The notes: generated from the letters alone by a model not told the origin. A DNA stretch of 64,000 nt from Elephas maximus indicus (GCF_024166365.1 NC_064820.1:60675501-60739500), one strand, 5' to 3'; positions 22,429 to 35,094 are shown, counted from the first letter of the stretch. A program made the numbers and translations.

Positions 22429-22612
22429 AAGTCCCTGGGTGGCTCAAACAGTCAAGTGCTCAACTACTTGCTGAAAGGTTGGCAGTTTGAACCCACCTAG
22501 AGTCTCCTTGAAGACAGGCCTGGTGATCTGCTTCTGAAAGGTGACAGCCTTGAAAACTATTCTGCACACATGAGGTCACCATGGGTTGGAATCAACTTGA
22601 TGCAACTAACAA
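22429..22612 (+). repeat. AfroSINE, variant with CACACATG core
   Basis: Plus copy: AGTCCCTGGGTGGCTCAAAC, GTTTGAACCCACCTAGAG, CACACATGAGGTCACCATGG. Probable duplication TTATTCAA on both sides. Confidence 0.9.
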
Positions 22613-22779
22613 CACCATTATTCAACTGAAAAAAAAAAAAAAAACACTGAAGGATATGCAAACACAGGAGTCATAGACAAATTAGGCCTGAGGGTTCCTT
22701 TGCTCCAAATTTAAAACCAAACTCATGGGTCAAAACTATTTGGACATTTAAATGTCTTTAAAGATTAAGGTGGTGTATC

Positions 22780-23430
22780 AGGATTATTTATTAATTGATT
22801 TGTCTTTTTATTAACGAGTTGTAAGAGTTCTTTGTATATTCTGGGTAAAAGTCCCTTATCAGATATATGATTCACAAATATTTTCTCCCATGCTGTAGAT
22901 TGTCTTTTCATTTTCTTGATAATGAAGCACAAAAGTTTTTAATTGTTATGAAATCCGGTTTACCTATTTTTTGTTCCACTGTTTGTGCTTTTGGCATCAT
23001 ATCTAAGAGACCCATTGCCTAACCCAAGGTCATGAAGATCTGCACCTATGTTTTCTTCTAAGAGTTGTATAGTTTAACTCTTACATTTAGGACTTGAGCC
23101 ATTTTGAGTTAACTTTTGTATATGGTGTGAGGTAGGGGCCCAACTTCGTTCTATTGCATGTATCTATCCAATTGTCTCAACACCATTCATTGAAAAAATT
23201 ATTCTCTCCCTATTAAATTGTTTTGGCACTCTTCAAAAATCAATTTTCTATAAATGTAAGTGTTTATTTCTGAGCTCTCAATTTATTCCATTGCTCTATA
23301 TGTCTGTTCTTATGCCAGTATCACATTGTCTTGATTACTGTAGCTTCATAGTAAGTTTTGAAATCAGGAAATGTGAGTCTTACAACTTTCTTCTTACTTT
23401 TAAAGATTGTTTGGTGCATAAACTTTCTAT
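22780..23430 (-). mobile_element. L1 fragment (ORF2, antisense)
   Basis: Typical antisense L1 ORF2 text: CAGATATATGATTCACAAATATTTTC, GTTCTATTGCATGTATCTATCC, CTGTAGCTTCATAGTAAG. Degenerate, no open frame. Confidence 0.85.
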
Positions 23431-23942
23431 TTTGTAACATTTCCTTTTTCCCACATACTTTTTTTTTGTAGTTTATTTTCTAATAAAGCCCTAGTGAAGA
23501 ATCTTATAAAAATTGCATTTTCTTCTTTGTGGAGGTATACTGTTCGCTTTCTACTTTGAGTTTGCATAATATAAAAGTAACTTTTGCCAGAACTAACTGA
23601 AGCAACTTTTCTGAACAAAGCCTTTTCTGTGATGATGGTGGTTCTTCCTTCTTCCTCAAAGTTTATTCTTAGACCAGGTCTCTCCTTTATGTCTTGTTTT
23701 TCTAAACTCCTCAGATCTTTAGGACAAGCACTCTATCTCTGATAATTCCAGTTGAACTGCTAAAGTGAAACTGACTGAATGCCTTAATAATAAGCTTCCT
23801 TGGTAAGTTTATTCATTATGTGTATATAAATCATATACACAGAAATAAGCACAAATCATAAGGGTACAGTTGTATAATACATCCTTAATTTATGCAAACG
23901 ATATTTTTATATATATTTACAATCTTTAAAAAATATGAGGTT

Positions 23943-24282
23943 TTGGTGGTTCAGTGGTAAAATTCTTGCCTTCCATGCAATGGGCTCATGTTTGATTCTC
24001 AAGAAATGCACTTATGCATAGCCACAACCCATCTGTCAGTGGAGGATTGCGGGTTACTATCATACTGAACAGGTTTCAGCAGAGCTTCCAAACTAAGATG
24101 CACTAGGAAGAAAGACTTGGTGTTCTACTTCCAAAAATCAGCCAATGAAAACCCAATGGTCTTATCCACAACTGATCATGGAGATGGCACACAACCTGGC
24201 AGTGTTTTGATCCACTATAAGGAACATGGGGTTGTCATAAGTTGGGGGCCAACTCAACATCAGCTAACAACAATATATATAC
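23943..24282 (+). repeat. SINE with tRNA-Gly-like head and RTE-derived 5' and 3' body
   Basis: The head TTTTGGTGGTTCAGTGG resembles tRNA-Gly, with an A box (TGGTTCAGTGG) and a degenerate B box. The next ~90 bases resemble the RTE 5' region at 28,595-28,685 (ACTAGGAAGAAAGACTTGG). The last part resembles the RTE 3' end (GCTAACAACAA). This is a SINE assembled from two ends of its likely partner LINE. Confidence 0.7.
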
Positions 24283-24324
24283 CTACATATGTTTATATTT
24301 ATGTATATATGTATACAGACTGTG

Positions 24325-24990
24325 ATGGTTAAGATTGTGTGTCAACTTGGCTGGGCCATGATTCTCCATGTTTATATCTGATCATTCCCATGATGGAATC
24401 TGCTGTGAGTAGCCAATCAGTCAAAGGGGAGTTTCCTTGGGGGTGTGACCTACATCTGAGTAAAAGAAGACATTCTGGCTTTTTGCTCTGCTCTGGATCC
24501 TGTGGCTGCCTCCTGTTCATCTGACCTCCAGCTCTTGGGACCTGAGCTATCAGCTTATCTGCAGATCTTGGGATTCGTCAATCTTCTCAGCCTGTGAGCA
24601 AGAGCTCTGCTCTTCAACCTGCCAATCTGGGGTTCACCAGCCCCTGTGGCTATATGAATTGACAGAAGCCTCTATCCTGATCCACGAACTTGGGACGTTC
24701 CAGCATCTACAATTACGTGAGCAATTCCCTTGATATAAATCTCTCTATATATAAATTTATGGAAACCCTAGTGGTGTAGTGGTTAAGTGTTACTGCTGCT
24801 AACCAAAGGGTCAGCAGTTCAAATCCACCAGGCTCTCCTTGGAAACTCTATGGGGCAGTTCTACCCTGTCCTATAGGGTCGCTATGAGTTGGAATCAACT
24901 CGACGGTACTGGCTTTGGTTTTTTTTGTTTATCTATATTTATACGCTCTACTGGTTTTTCTCTAGAGAACCCAGCCTAAGACACACACAC
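24325..24990 (+). mobile_element. LTR-like repeat, split by a SINE
   Basis: Begins TGATGGTTAAGATTGTGTG. A CCAGCATCTACAATTACGTGAG block follows, and it ends TCTCTAGAGAACCCAGCC after the nested SINE. Confidence 0.6.
24764..24925 (+). repeat. AfroSINE, young subfamily
   Basis: GGAAACCCTAGTGGTGTAG start, near-consensus core, T-rich tail. It sits in the LTR-like repeat. Confidence 0.94.
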
Positions 24991-25077
24991 ACATATTTCT
25001 CTTTCTTAGTTTTTCCATATATGTTTTCACACTCAATTCCTTTCATAAATAGCAAAATGTAAACTTGCTCATTGTCA

Positions 25078-25655
25078 TGAATTGTGTCCCCCAAAAATAT
25101 GTGTTGTAAACACTAACCTCTCTACTTCTGGAAACGCTGGTGGTGTAGTGGTTAAGTGCTATGGCTGCTAACCAAAGGGTCAGCAGTTCGAATCCACCAG
25201 GTGCTCCTTGGAAACTCTACGGGGCAGTTCTACTCCGTCCTATAGGTCGCTATGAGTTGGAATCGAATCAACTTGACAGCACTGGGTAACTGGGTATGTT
25301 TGTGGTTATAATTCCATTAGGGAATGGGTTGTCTTTGTTACGCTAATGAGACAGGATTAGTGTAGGGTGTGTCTTAAGTCAATCTCTTTTGGGATATAAA
25401 AGAGATTAAACAAGCATGCAAGAGAAGCAGAGATGGGGGAAGAGTGATGCCAAGCCCCATGAAGATCGTCCAGGAGCAGAAGCTCAGAAGAGGCAAGAAA
25501 CTTCCTCCAGAGCCAGCAGAAAAAGAAAGTCTTCCGCTAGAGCTAGCACCCTGAATTCAAACTTCTAGCCTCCTGAACTGTGAAAAAATTAACTTCCATT
25601 TGTTAAAGCCACCCACTTGTGGCATTTCTGTTGTAGCAGGACTAGATAACTAAAG
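25078..25655 (+). mobile_element. MaLR-type LTR, split by a SINE
   Basis: Starts TGAATTGTGTCCCCCAAAAA and ends with CTAGCCTCCTGAACTGTG...GCAGGACTAGATAACTAA. Closely related to the LTR at 9285-9695. Confidence 0.82.
25129..25290 (+). repeat. AfroSINE, young subfamily, nested in MaLR LTR
   Basis: GGAAACGCTGGTGGTGTAG start. Same subfamily as the copy at 24764. Confidence 0.94.
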
Positions 25656-26362
25656 AGGTCATACTTCTCTACAGAGTGTACATTTTAATAAAACAAACCC
25701 CCTTCCTCAGCAGTCATTAGGTTACCTCTATTGATTACTTTTGTCTTGAGGAGTACAGGTTTCCTAGTGCCACCATACTGGCTGTGTCACCAACCCCAAG
25801 ACCAGCTGGCCAGCAATTGCCTGACATCAGCTGTGGCTACCAGCTGAAATTCTGAATGCAATAATTCAAAGTGAGTGAGTTTACTTGGAATGAGTGACTG
25901 ATTTACTTTCCTATTTAAATTTTAAATCATCCAAGATTTATCTCAAGGAATGGTCTGTTTTGAAAAAATAGGAAGAAAGACTTTCCTAAATGCTGATGAG
26001 AAGCCAAAAAAATTGGAAATACCCTGTTAACATAAAAATCATGGTATGTGCAGGGGACCCCGTGCCTATTTTGAATAGACTTTGTAACAGTGTCCATGCA
26101 AGTGAATGTGGGTGACAAGAGTTCTTCAGGTAAAAGTGACAGAAAACTGTGACATAACAGACAAGTCCAAATAAGATAACATGGTATTTATTCACATAAT
26201 AAATGCTTTGTTTTATACACCACTCCTTACTTATACACTATCTTGCTATCCGATATTTTGCATTTACTACAATAGTAAAACTACTATCCAACTATTCTTG
26301 TGCTTTAATGACACACGTCTGGCAGTAACAAATGCTAAGGTGTGAGGCGAGAGTAACGCTGG
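25656..26362. other. Unassigned intergenic DNA
   Basis: No repeat family or gene recognised. Confidence 0.3.
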
Positions 26363-26570
26363 CTGTGATGGTTAAGGTTATGTGTTAACTTGACCAGGCC
26401 GTGATTCTCAGTGGTTTGGAAGTTATGATGTAATTTGGCAGTTATATAATGATGTAGTCATCCTCTATTTTGTGATCTGATGTGGCCACCCTCCATTTTC
26501 ACATAATACCAAATTTTGCATAATGACCTAGTCTTTGGAACCTACCCATGTCAATAAGTGAGACATAGGT
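26363..26570 (+). mobile_element. LTR-like repeat fragment
   Basis: Same start as 24325 (TGATGGTTAAGGTTATGTG), only the 5' part present. Confidence 0.55.
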
Positions 26571-26718
26571 GCATTACTTTTGAATTTCCTCCTAGTATTT
26601 TGAAAATAAATTGAGGTATTCAGTTTTTACTCATAGAATACTGCATTTTCTACACCCTCACTTACAGGAATACTGACCAAATATTTAAATCGCTATTAAA
26701 AAGTGCCGACTTATTATC

Positions 26719-27227
26719 CTGCCTGGGGACCCCACAAATCTCAGTCAAGAACAACTTGTAGAAAAGCAAATTTAATCTTCCACCAAAGGAACTGGCAAAA
26801 GCTTGATGGGAAGCCAGTGAGGAGGATATGACCAGAGATTTTCAGAAGGCAGTCAGTGTGGAAGCTCACAGGCATAGCAGTTGTCCCTAACAGAGGTAAC
26901 AGGCTATGGAAAGCATCAACAAGAGCACAGTCAGTGGGACTCTGTGATGGCAGGTTAATCGTGAGGCCTGAATGAGCACCACGAGGGACGAAGGAAGGCC
27001 TTCGCAGATACAGACAGCTAGGAATTCTGTGTGTGCTTGTGCAAAGATGAAGTCGCTTCCTTACCTGACCTTCAGAAGAGTGCAAGGCATGAGATATTAA
27101 TATTTGAAATGAAATGTTACAATACACGGGTAATATTCATGAAGACCATGCCTGGGAACAAAGCTCCTGCTGTGTGTACAGGGGTTGGAGACTCATTTTG
27201 GGCTTCTAAATGGTGAATTAATAACAA
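26719..27227 (-). mobile_element. Possible solo retroviral LTR
   Basis: Read on the minus strand the end GAAGATTAAATTTGC...GGGGTCCCCAGGCA resembles an LTR R/U5 end with a poly(A) signal and terminal CA. No internal region. Boundaries and class are uncertain. The 128-codon open frame within it is not credible as a gene. Confidence 0.35.
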
Positions 27228-27276
27228 CCCTTGAAGAGTAGAATTGGATTAAGATTTCCAGAAGCCTAAAATATAC

Positions 27277-27455
27277 CAGTGGTCAGCTAGTCGATTCCGA
27301 TTCATAGAGACTCTATGTGTGTCAGAGTACAACTATGCTCCATAGGGTTTTCAGTGGCTGATTTTTTAAAAAAATAGATTGCCAGGACTTTCTCCCAAGG
27401 TACCTCTGAGTGGACGTGAACTGCCAACATTTCAGCTAGCAGCCAGGCATGTTAA
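27277..27455 (-). repeat. AfroSINE, CACACATG variant
   Basis: Minus copy: GTGTGTCAGAGTACAAC, TTTCAGCTAGCAGCC. Confidence 0.88.
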
Positions 27456-28235
27456 AAATTTGTACGTCTCAAGGATTACCAACGCTGAGATGCTTTCTCT
27501 TGAATAAAATGAAAATATTATCCAAGGAAAAAAAGGAAGGGGTAAAAGTTAAGGGACCAAAAATCAACTGCATAAGAAGGGGCCACTCTGAACAGATCTC
27601 GGCCTTTTAGGGGAATAACAGCTCCAGTAGGTGACAGGTCGGACAGTTTGGGGAGGTGTCCCTTCTCTTCTACCAGACCAGGTGATGATCAGCAACTGTC
27701 ATATGAACAAGAACTGGGCTGGGGCCCAGAGCTATAATGAGGGTCACTGTCCCACCCACCAAGCCAGCAAAGCAGTGGGAGAATAGAAAAATGCAAATAT
27801 CCCAGGTCTCCTCAGCCATGAATGTGAAATCTAAGTACCAGTATGTGGTCTGCTGTTTTAGAGAGATAAAGAATTGTTTTTAAGAAAAGAGAATGGCAAT
27901 TTTTAAATCAGGCTAGAAATTGTTCTTATATTTCAAAAGCTTTTGATTTCCCATGATATGCCTATATAGTTTTCATCTGCAACCTTTTAATATTTGAAAA
28001 ATAAAAAAAAGTAAATCTCCCTCAAGTTAGATTTAATTCATTTTATCAATATGCTGGTTCTAAAGAAGGAGATGAATCTTTAAAATGAAATTTTAAGACC
28101 CTCTGGGATATCAAAAGTGATTAAAAACAACATGAAAATTTCATTTCCATAGTCTTAGTCTGCTTAGTTCAATGTTTTCTTACTTTAAAATTAGTTGACG
28201 TTCCAATGTTTTCATACACACTAATGAGCAATAAG

Positions 28236-28430
28236 GAGTCCCTGGGTGGTGCAAATGGTTAAGTTCTCAGCTGCTAATCAGAAGTTTGGAGGTTCAAGTC
28301 CACCCAGATGCACCTCAGAAAAAAGGCCTGGTGACCTACTTCTGAAAAGTCAGCCATTGAAAACTCTGTGGAGCACCGATCTGCTGTGACACACATGGGA
28401 TCACCATGAGTCAGAGTCAACTCGACTGTT
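28236..28430 (+). repeat. AfroSINE, CACACATG variant, with target duplication
   Basis: GGAGTCCCTGGGTGGTGCAA start. Flanks TAATGAGCAATAA and TAACGAGCAATAA are a near-perfect 13-bp duplication. Confidence 0.92.
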
Positions 28431-28493
28431 TCTAACGAGCAATAACAACAATGCTCATGTATTTTACACTAATCTATTTGGTAATAACCCCAT

Positions 28494-31400
28494 ACGTCTG
28501 TCATTTTGCCCTACTGTGGTGGCTTGCCTGTTGCTGTGATGCTGGAAGCTATGCCACTGGTATTTCAAATACCAGCAATGTCACCAATGATTGACAGATT
28601 TTAGTGGAGTTTCCAGACTAAAACAGACTAGGAAGAAGGACCTAGCAGTCTACTTCTGAAAAAAAAAATTAGCCAGTGGAACATTGTCTGATATAGTGCC
28701 AAAAGATAAGCCCCTCAGGTTGGAAGACACTCAAAATAGGACTGGGAAAGAGCTACCTCCTCAAAATAGAATCGACCTTAATGATATAGATGGAGTCAAG
28801 CTTTCAGGACCTTCATTTGCTGATGTGGCACAACTCAAAATGAGAAGAAACAACTGTAAATATTCACTAATAATCCAGACATGATGTACAAAGCATGAAT
28901 CTAGGAAAATTGGAAGTCATCGAAAATGAAATGGATAAAGATCGATATCCTAGCCATTTAGTGAGATGAAATGGTCTTGTATTGGTCATTTTGAATCAGA
29001 CAATCATAAGGTCTACTATACCAGGAATGACAACTTGAAGAGGAATGGCATCGCATTTGTATCAAAAAGAACATTTCAAGATCTATCCTGAAGTACAATG
29101 ATGTCAGTGACAGGAAAATACCCCTAAGCCTACAAGGAAGACCAGTTAATATGGTTATTATTCAAATTTATGCACCAATCACTAATGCTAAAGATGAGTT
29201 GAAGATTTTTATGAACTTCTGCAGTCTGAAGTTGATCAAACATGCAATCAAGATGCATTGATAATTACTGATGATTGTAAAGTGAAAGTTGCAAACAAAG
29301 AATAAAGATTAGTAGCTGAAAAACAGAGCTTTGGTGATAGAAACGATGCCAGAGATCTCGTGATAGAATTTTCAAGACCAAGGACTTATTCATTGGAAAT
29401 ATCATTTTCAACAGTATAAACGGTGACTATTTTTTTTATACATGTGAACCTCGACAAACGGAACGCACAGGAATTAAATTGACTACATCTGTGGGAAGAG
29501 ATGATGGAGAAGCTCAATATCATCAGTCAGAACAAGGCAAGGGGCTTACTGTGAAACAGTCTATTAACTGCTCATATGCAACTTCAAGTTGAAGCTGAAG
29601 ATTAAAACAAGTTTATAAGAGTCAAAATACAACCTTGAGCATATCCCACCTGAATTTGGAGACCAGCTCAAGTATACATTTGATGCACTGAACATTAATG
29701 GCCAAAGACCAGACAAGTTGTGGGGTGACATCAAGGACATCATACATGAAGAAAGTAAAAGGTCATTAAAAAGACAGGAAAGAAAGAAAAGATCAAAATG
29801 GTTGTTAGAAGAGACTCTGAAACTTGCTCTTAAACATAGAGTAGCTAAAGTGAAAGGAAGAAGTGATGGAGTAAAAGAGCTGAGCAGAAAATTTCAAAGG
29901 GTGGCTCAAGAAGACAAAGTGAAGTATTATAATGACATGTGCAAAGACCTGGAGTTAGAAAATCAAAAGGGAAGAACATGCTCGGCATTTCTCAAACTGA
30001 CAGAAATGAACAAAAGTTCAAACCTCGAGTTGCAATACTGAAGGATTCTATGGGCAAAAATTTGAATGATGCAAGAAGTGTCAAAGGAAGATGGAAGGAA
30101 TACACAAAGTCGCTGTAACAAAAAGAAATGGTCGACATTCAGCCATGTCAGGAGGTAGCATATGATCAGGAACTGATGGCATGAAAGAAAGAAGTCCAAG
30201 TTGCATTGAAGGCATTGGCAAAAAACAAGGCTCCAGTAATTAATGGAATACCTACTGAGATAATTCAATAAATGGATGCAGTACTAGATGTGCTCACTCA
30301 CCTATGCCAAGAAATTTGCAAGACAGCTACCTGGCCAACAATCAGGAAGAGATTCATATGTGTGCCCATTCCAAAGAAAGGTGATCCAACAGAATACAGA
30401 ATTTATTAAACAATATCATTAATATCACACACAAGTAAAATTCTGCTGGACACAATTCAAAAATGGTTGCAGCAGTACATCAACAGGGAACTGTCAGAAA
30501 TTCAAACCAGATTCAGAAGAGGATGTGGGTCAAGGGATATCATTGCTGACGTCAAATGGTGCTTGGCTGAGAACAGGGAAAATCAGACGGATGTTTACCT
30601 GTGTTTTATTGACTACGCAAAGGCATTGGACTGTGTGGATTGTAACAAATTAAGGATAACATTTTGAAGAATTGGAATTCCAGAACACTTAATTGTGCTT
30701 ACATGAGACATGTACATAGACCAAGAGGCAGTTGTTGGAACAGAACAAATGGATAATCTGAGAAGTTGGGCTATATGAAGAACATGTCATCAGGATTGGA
30801 GGAAGGCTCATTAACAACCTGTGATACCCAGATGACACAACCTTGCTTGCTGAAAGTGAAGGGCACTTGAAGCACTTAATGATGAAAATCAAAGACCATA
30901 GCCTTCAGTATGAATTACACCTCAAAATATGGAAAAGAAAAATCCTCACAACTGGACCAATAAGCAACATCAAGACAAATAGAGAAAATACTGAAGTTGT
31001 CAAGGATTTCATTTTACCTGGACCCACAATCAATACCCGTGGAAGCAGCAGTCAAGAAATCAAACAACTTATCACATTGGGCAAATCTGCGCAAAAGACC
31101 TCTTTAAAGTGTTGAAAAGCAAAGCTGTCACTTTGAGGATGAAGGTATGCCTGACCCTAGCAGTGATATTTTCAATAGCCTTGTATGCATGTAAAAGCTG
31201 GATGATGAATAGAATTGATGCCTTTGAATTATGGTGTTGGCAAAGACTATTGAATATACCATGGACTGCCAGAAGAATGAACAAGTCTGTCTTAGAAGAA
31301 GTACAGCCAGAATGCTCCTTAGAAGCGAGGATGGCCAGACTTTGTCTCATGTGCTTTGGACATATTATTAGGAGTGACCAGTCCCTTGAGAAGGATATCA

Positions 31401-31590
31401 TGCTTGGTAAGGTAGAGGGTCAGCAAAAAAGAGAGAGACCCGCGATAAGATGGATTGACACAGTGGCTGCGACAATGGGCTCAAACATAGCAATGATTGT
31501 GAGGAAGGTGCAGGACCGGACAGTGTTTGTTCTGTTGTATATAGGGTTGCTGTGAATTGAACCACTTTGATGGCACCTAACAACAACAAA
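28494..31590 (+). mobile_element. Full-length RTE-clade LINE, inactive
   Basis: Runs from the 5' UTR (TGGTGGCTTGCCTGTTGCTG) to the tail GGCACCTAACAACAACAAAA. It should encode one protein with an N-terminal AP-like endonuclease and a reverse transcriptase. Here the frame is broken many times; the longest pieces are 29718-30041, 30467-30667 and 31109-31555. The RT catalytic box reads Y-P-D-D (30825-30836) instead of YADD, right after a stop (30822-30824). About 110 bases are missing near 30,750. It served here as the ruler for interpreting copies A and B. Confidence 0.92.
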
Positions 31591-31596
31591 ACCACT

Positions 31597-32152
31597 GCCT
31601 GCTCTACCTGAGACCAAAAGAACTAGGTGGTGCCGGCTACCACTACTTTCTTATTAGGGACACAATAGATAGACCCTAATAGAAAGGGAGAGAAACGTGG
31701 AACAGAAGTTCAAATTCTTAAACAATCCAGACATACTGGACATAATGAGGCTCGTGAGTCCTCGAGCTATTGCCCTGAGTTACTTTTTAAATCTTAAATG
31801 GAAACTATTCCCTGAAGTCAGCTTTAAACTAAACAACACCTTAACACAAACTAAGTAACAGTTTAATACAAAAAATGAACATTGTCACTCTTGAGTATTG
31901 TACTCTTTTAAACAATTATCTATGTAAGACCAATAGCTCTTAGGACCAGAGCTATTCCTAAGCATAGATGAGAAGGTTGGGGACAGGGATTTTAAATCAA
32001 TGGGAGTAAAAAAACAACTAGAATAGAAATATAAAGAATGTTGACACAATGTGAAGAATGTAACCAATGTCACTGACCGTTATGCCTAGAAACTGTTGAA
32101 TGGAAATGGATTTTCCTGTATATATTTTCACCAAAAATTAAAAAAAAAGTAC
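31597..32152 (+). mobile_element. Older L1 3' UTR fragment
   Basis: CTACCTGAGACCAAAAGAAC near the start is shared with the L1 3' UTRs at 7130 and 40040. It ends AAACTGTTGAATGGAAATGG plus an A-rich tail. Confidence 0.65.
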
Positions 32153-32331
32153 TGTATTAAATGCGTCTTGTGCCCCCGTCACATCTTCTTGGTCACCTTC
32201 TACTTCCACTATTGACGTAGCTTTGTGTAGTAGCCTGACAGCACCTCACTTCAGCTGTGCCGTACACCTCTTATTTCTGGCCTAGGCTTTCCTTTTTCTG
32301 TGTAACAGAATCTTTATTTTGTTCTTCTATA

Positions 32332-32500
32332 AGGATCCCTGGTGGTTCAGTGGTTAAAGTGGTAGACTGCTAGAAAGGTGTGGTGGTCTGCTTCCATAAA
32401 GATTTACAGCCTTGGAAACCCTATAGGGCAGTTCTACTGTGTCCTATAGGATCACTACGAGTTGGAATCGACTCGACGGCAAAGGGTTGGGTTTGGGTTT
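32332..32500 (+). repeat. AfroSINE
   Basis: Plus copy with GGATCCCTGGTGGTTCAG start; part of the head is deleted. Confidence 0.92.
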
Positions 32501-32531
32501 TGAAAGGGTTTCTCTTACACTATGTGACGGA

Positions 32532-32937
32532 TGGAGTCCCTGGGTGGCTCAGTCAGTTAAGGGCTCTGCTGCTGTTAGGTGCTGTAGAGTCTATTTTGAT
32601 TCATAATGACCCCATGTGACAAATAGAACTGCCCCATAGAGTTTTCTTGGCTGTAATCTTTACTGGAGCAGATCGCCAGGTCTTTCACCCATGGAACCAC
32701 TGGGCGGGTTCAAACTGCCAACTTTTTGGCTAGCAACCAAGCGCTTAACCATTGCACAGCCAGAGATCCTTTAAGGCTTGGCTATTAACCGTAGAGGTCA
32801 GTGGTTCATATCCACACAGAGACGCACCTTGAAAGTATCCTAAAAATCACAGCCATTGAAAACCCCAAGGAGCACAGTTCTACTCTGACACACATGGGGT
32901 CATCATGAGTCAGATTTGACTCAAAGGCAACTGGTGT
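32532..32937 (+). repeat. AfroSINE variant interrupted by another SINE
   Basis: The head is at 32532-32568. The body resumes at about 32773 and runs through GACACACATGGGGTCATC. The gap is a minus-strand SINE. Confidence 0.88.
32569..32772 (-). repeat. AfroSINE nested in a SINE
   Basis: Full-length minus copy; flanks TTAAGGGCTCTGCT and TTAAGGCTTGGCT look like a decayed duplication. Confidence 0.9.
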
Positions 32938-32939
32938 GA

Positions 32940-33769
32940 GGGAGGCTATGTTAATCTGACCATATTTTTTTCATGCTCGAGCCTGGAGATGTGAAAGGTT
33001 TAACACCTCATGGTACAACCCTTGTCCAGAAAGGATAGCAGCTGGTGGGTAAATGCTACTCCTCCCTCTCCCATTCCTCAGGTAGACAATTGTGAGGCCC
33101 ATTCTACACAGCTCCTCAGAAGGTTCCCATGGGCTCAGGCCCTGATTGCCCACAACCATGGTGGTGAAGCTCCATAAGGCTCCTCAGACTGGCTTTCCCT
33201 TCTTCCTCTTTTCACTCCCTCCCTTCTTGTTCCCCTGTCTCAGGCTCTGATTTCTGGGGGAACCCAGGCTAACACAAGTACAGATTAGCCTCCTACCAAC
33301 AGTGACTATTTCTTCTTGTCCTAAGCAACACTCAACTAACACCAATATTAGCTACCTTCTAAATTGTCGATCTGATAGGAAATAAATCTTGTTGTTTTAA
33401 TTTGTATACCTGATTATTAAAAGTTAAATATAAAAATTCACTTTCAAAAATCAGCAAGAAAACCACAATCAAATCCAGTAATTTCCTCTAAAATTAAAAC
33501 CTTAAGGAAAAAAAGCTGTGTTGTCTCTCTTTTTATTTTTCTCTGATGAAGGTAAATAATACTTCCTGATATTCAAGTAGTAGCTGACAGAGCAAAGATA
33601 ATAACAACAAAACATGACCAGAGGTCTTTTTCCTACTGACTCAGAGCCCTTGCACTGTTGAGATGGGACCAGCAAATGATGACTTTACAATCTGAGTTTG
33701 GGCTTTTGCCCGTGTGTGTCAGATTTTTATAAAAGGTTAGAGCTGAAATAGATGTTCAATGTCAACTAA
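32940..33769. other. Unassigned intergenic DNA
   Basis: The part from about 32,945 to 33,285 ends GGGGAACCCAGGCTAACAC, which hints at an old LTR. Nothing firm. Confidence 0.3.
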
Positions 33770-33905
33770 GTCAGCATCTTTACTTAAAAATGGAGAGAGA
33801 GAGGGGCCCAGAGAGGGGAAGTGACTCACCCCTCATCTCACAGACAGTGGCAGCACCATCTTGAGACTCCTGACTCTTGGTTTAGTGCTTTTCCTACTAA
33901 ATCTT
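33770..33905 (-). repeat. MIR-like fragment
   Basis: AAATGGAGAGAGAGAGGGGC followed by AAGTGACTCACC matches the MIR core on the minus strand. Confidence 0.5.
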
Positions 33906-34218
33906 GAGGTCCTTTCTTCAGAAAGTGATCATTGGGCTTTTCTAAAATATCTCAGTCCTAAAGTCTGATGAGACCATTTACTATTGAAATATAATAAGGA
34001 AAGAAACATTATTCATAATCTCACCATATAAGGCATCACAAAGGACTATTTAAAAAATACATATATATGTATATGTATATGTATCTCCAGACAGTTCTAT
34101 CTTTATAAGCAACTTCGTAATGCTAAACTACTTCGAGAGCTTTCCAAAGGGTCCAAAACTTGCAAGTTATTACTCGACTGCTGGGGTCCAAGCCTACATC
34201 ACTGTTCACAAGTGACAT

Positions 34219-34248
34219 AAAATACGACCACTGCACCATCAGGGCTCC
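34219..34248 (-). repeat. AfroSINE head fragment
   Basis: Only ACCACTGCACCATCAGGGCTCC remains. Confidence 0.75.
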
Positions 34249-34341
34249 ATGAGGTCAACACATGTATCTAAAGTGAAACAAAACAAAACCGAGAGTGGCT
34301 AATGCAAAATCAAGACCAATAAATAATAAAAAGTGTCCAAA

Positions 34342-34506
34342 AAACCAAAACCAAACCCAGTGCCGTCAAGTCAATTCCGACACATAGCAGCCCTATAGGA
34401 CAGAGTGGAACTGCCCCATAGGGTTTCCAAGGAGTGCCTGTTGGATTGCAGCTGCCGATCTTTTGGCTAGCAGCCCATTTCTTAACCATTCCACCACCAG
34501 GGCTCC
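34342..34506 (-). repeat. AfroSINE (short linker type)
   Basis: Minus copy, core CCCTATAGGACAGAGTGG, ends CCACCAGGGCTCC. Confidence 0.94.
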
Positions 34507-34849
34507 AAAGAGAGCCTACATATCTGTATTTCCCAAGATTGGGTTCCATAGCTAACTCTGGATATCTTAGAGATTTACTGTAAGTTTTCATAAGTATAGC
34601 TTTTATTTATTACAATGACAGAACTCTGTTTAAAATAAATAATGAATGACTTTGAATTTTATTTAATAAATAAATAAAATAATTTTGTTTCATTAAATAA
34701 ATTTACTTAATGAAATAATAAAGGTGATTACAGGTGATATATATTTAGAACAATTGAGTTTAAATGCAAACCTTCAATTCCTGTTATGGCTAATTAACCT
34801 ACAATAACTCTGCTGAGTTTGTTTTACTCCTATGTTCTTTCAGCATATC

Positions 34850-35003
34850 CAAACCCTTTGCCTTCAAGTCGATTCTGATTCATAGCTACTCCACAGGACA
34901 GAGTAGAACTGCCCCATAGGGTTTCCAAAGAGCAGCTGGTGGATTCGAACTGTGGACCTTTTGATTAGCAGCCATAGCTCTTAACCACTGCACCACCAGG
35001 ACA
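34850..35003 (-). repeat. AfroSINE (short linker type)
   Basis: Minus copy, GCCTTCAAGTCGATTCTG to CCACTGCACCACCAGGAC. Confidence 0.93.
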
Positions 35004-35094
35004 CTTATTTCAGCATAACCGGGAAGACGAAATGTTTGTAGAGTACCTATTAAGTGTTATGTACTTTGTACAATCTCAACTTTACTTATTGCTA

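Noticed and set aside
23943..24010. tRNA-Gly gene
   Set aside because: The head is tRNA-like but lacks a foldable anticodon and acceptor stem, and it continues into SINE body sequence.
26741..27127. 128-codon minus-strand open frame
   Set aside because: It falls in a probable solo LTR and shows no family motif; likely chance.
31109..31555. 148-codon frame resembling a small protein gene
   Set aside because: It is the C-terminal part of the RTE reverse transcriptase.
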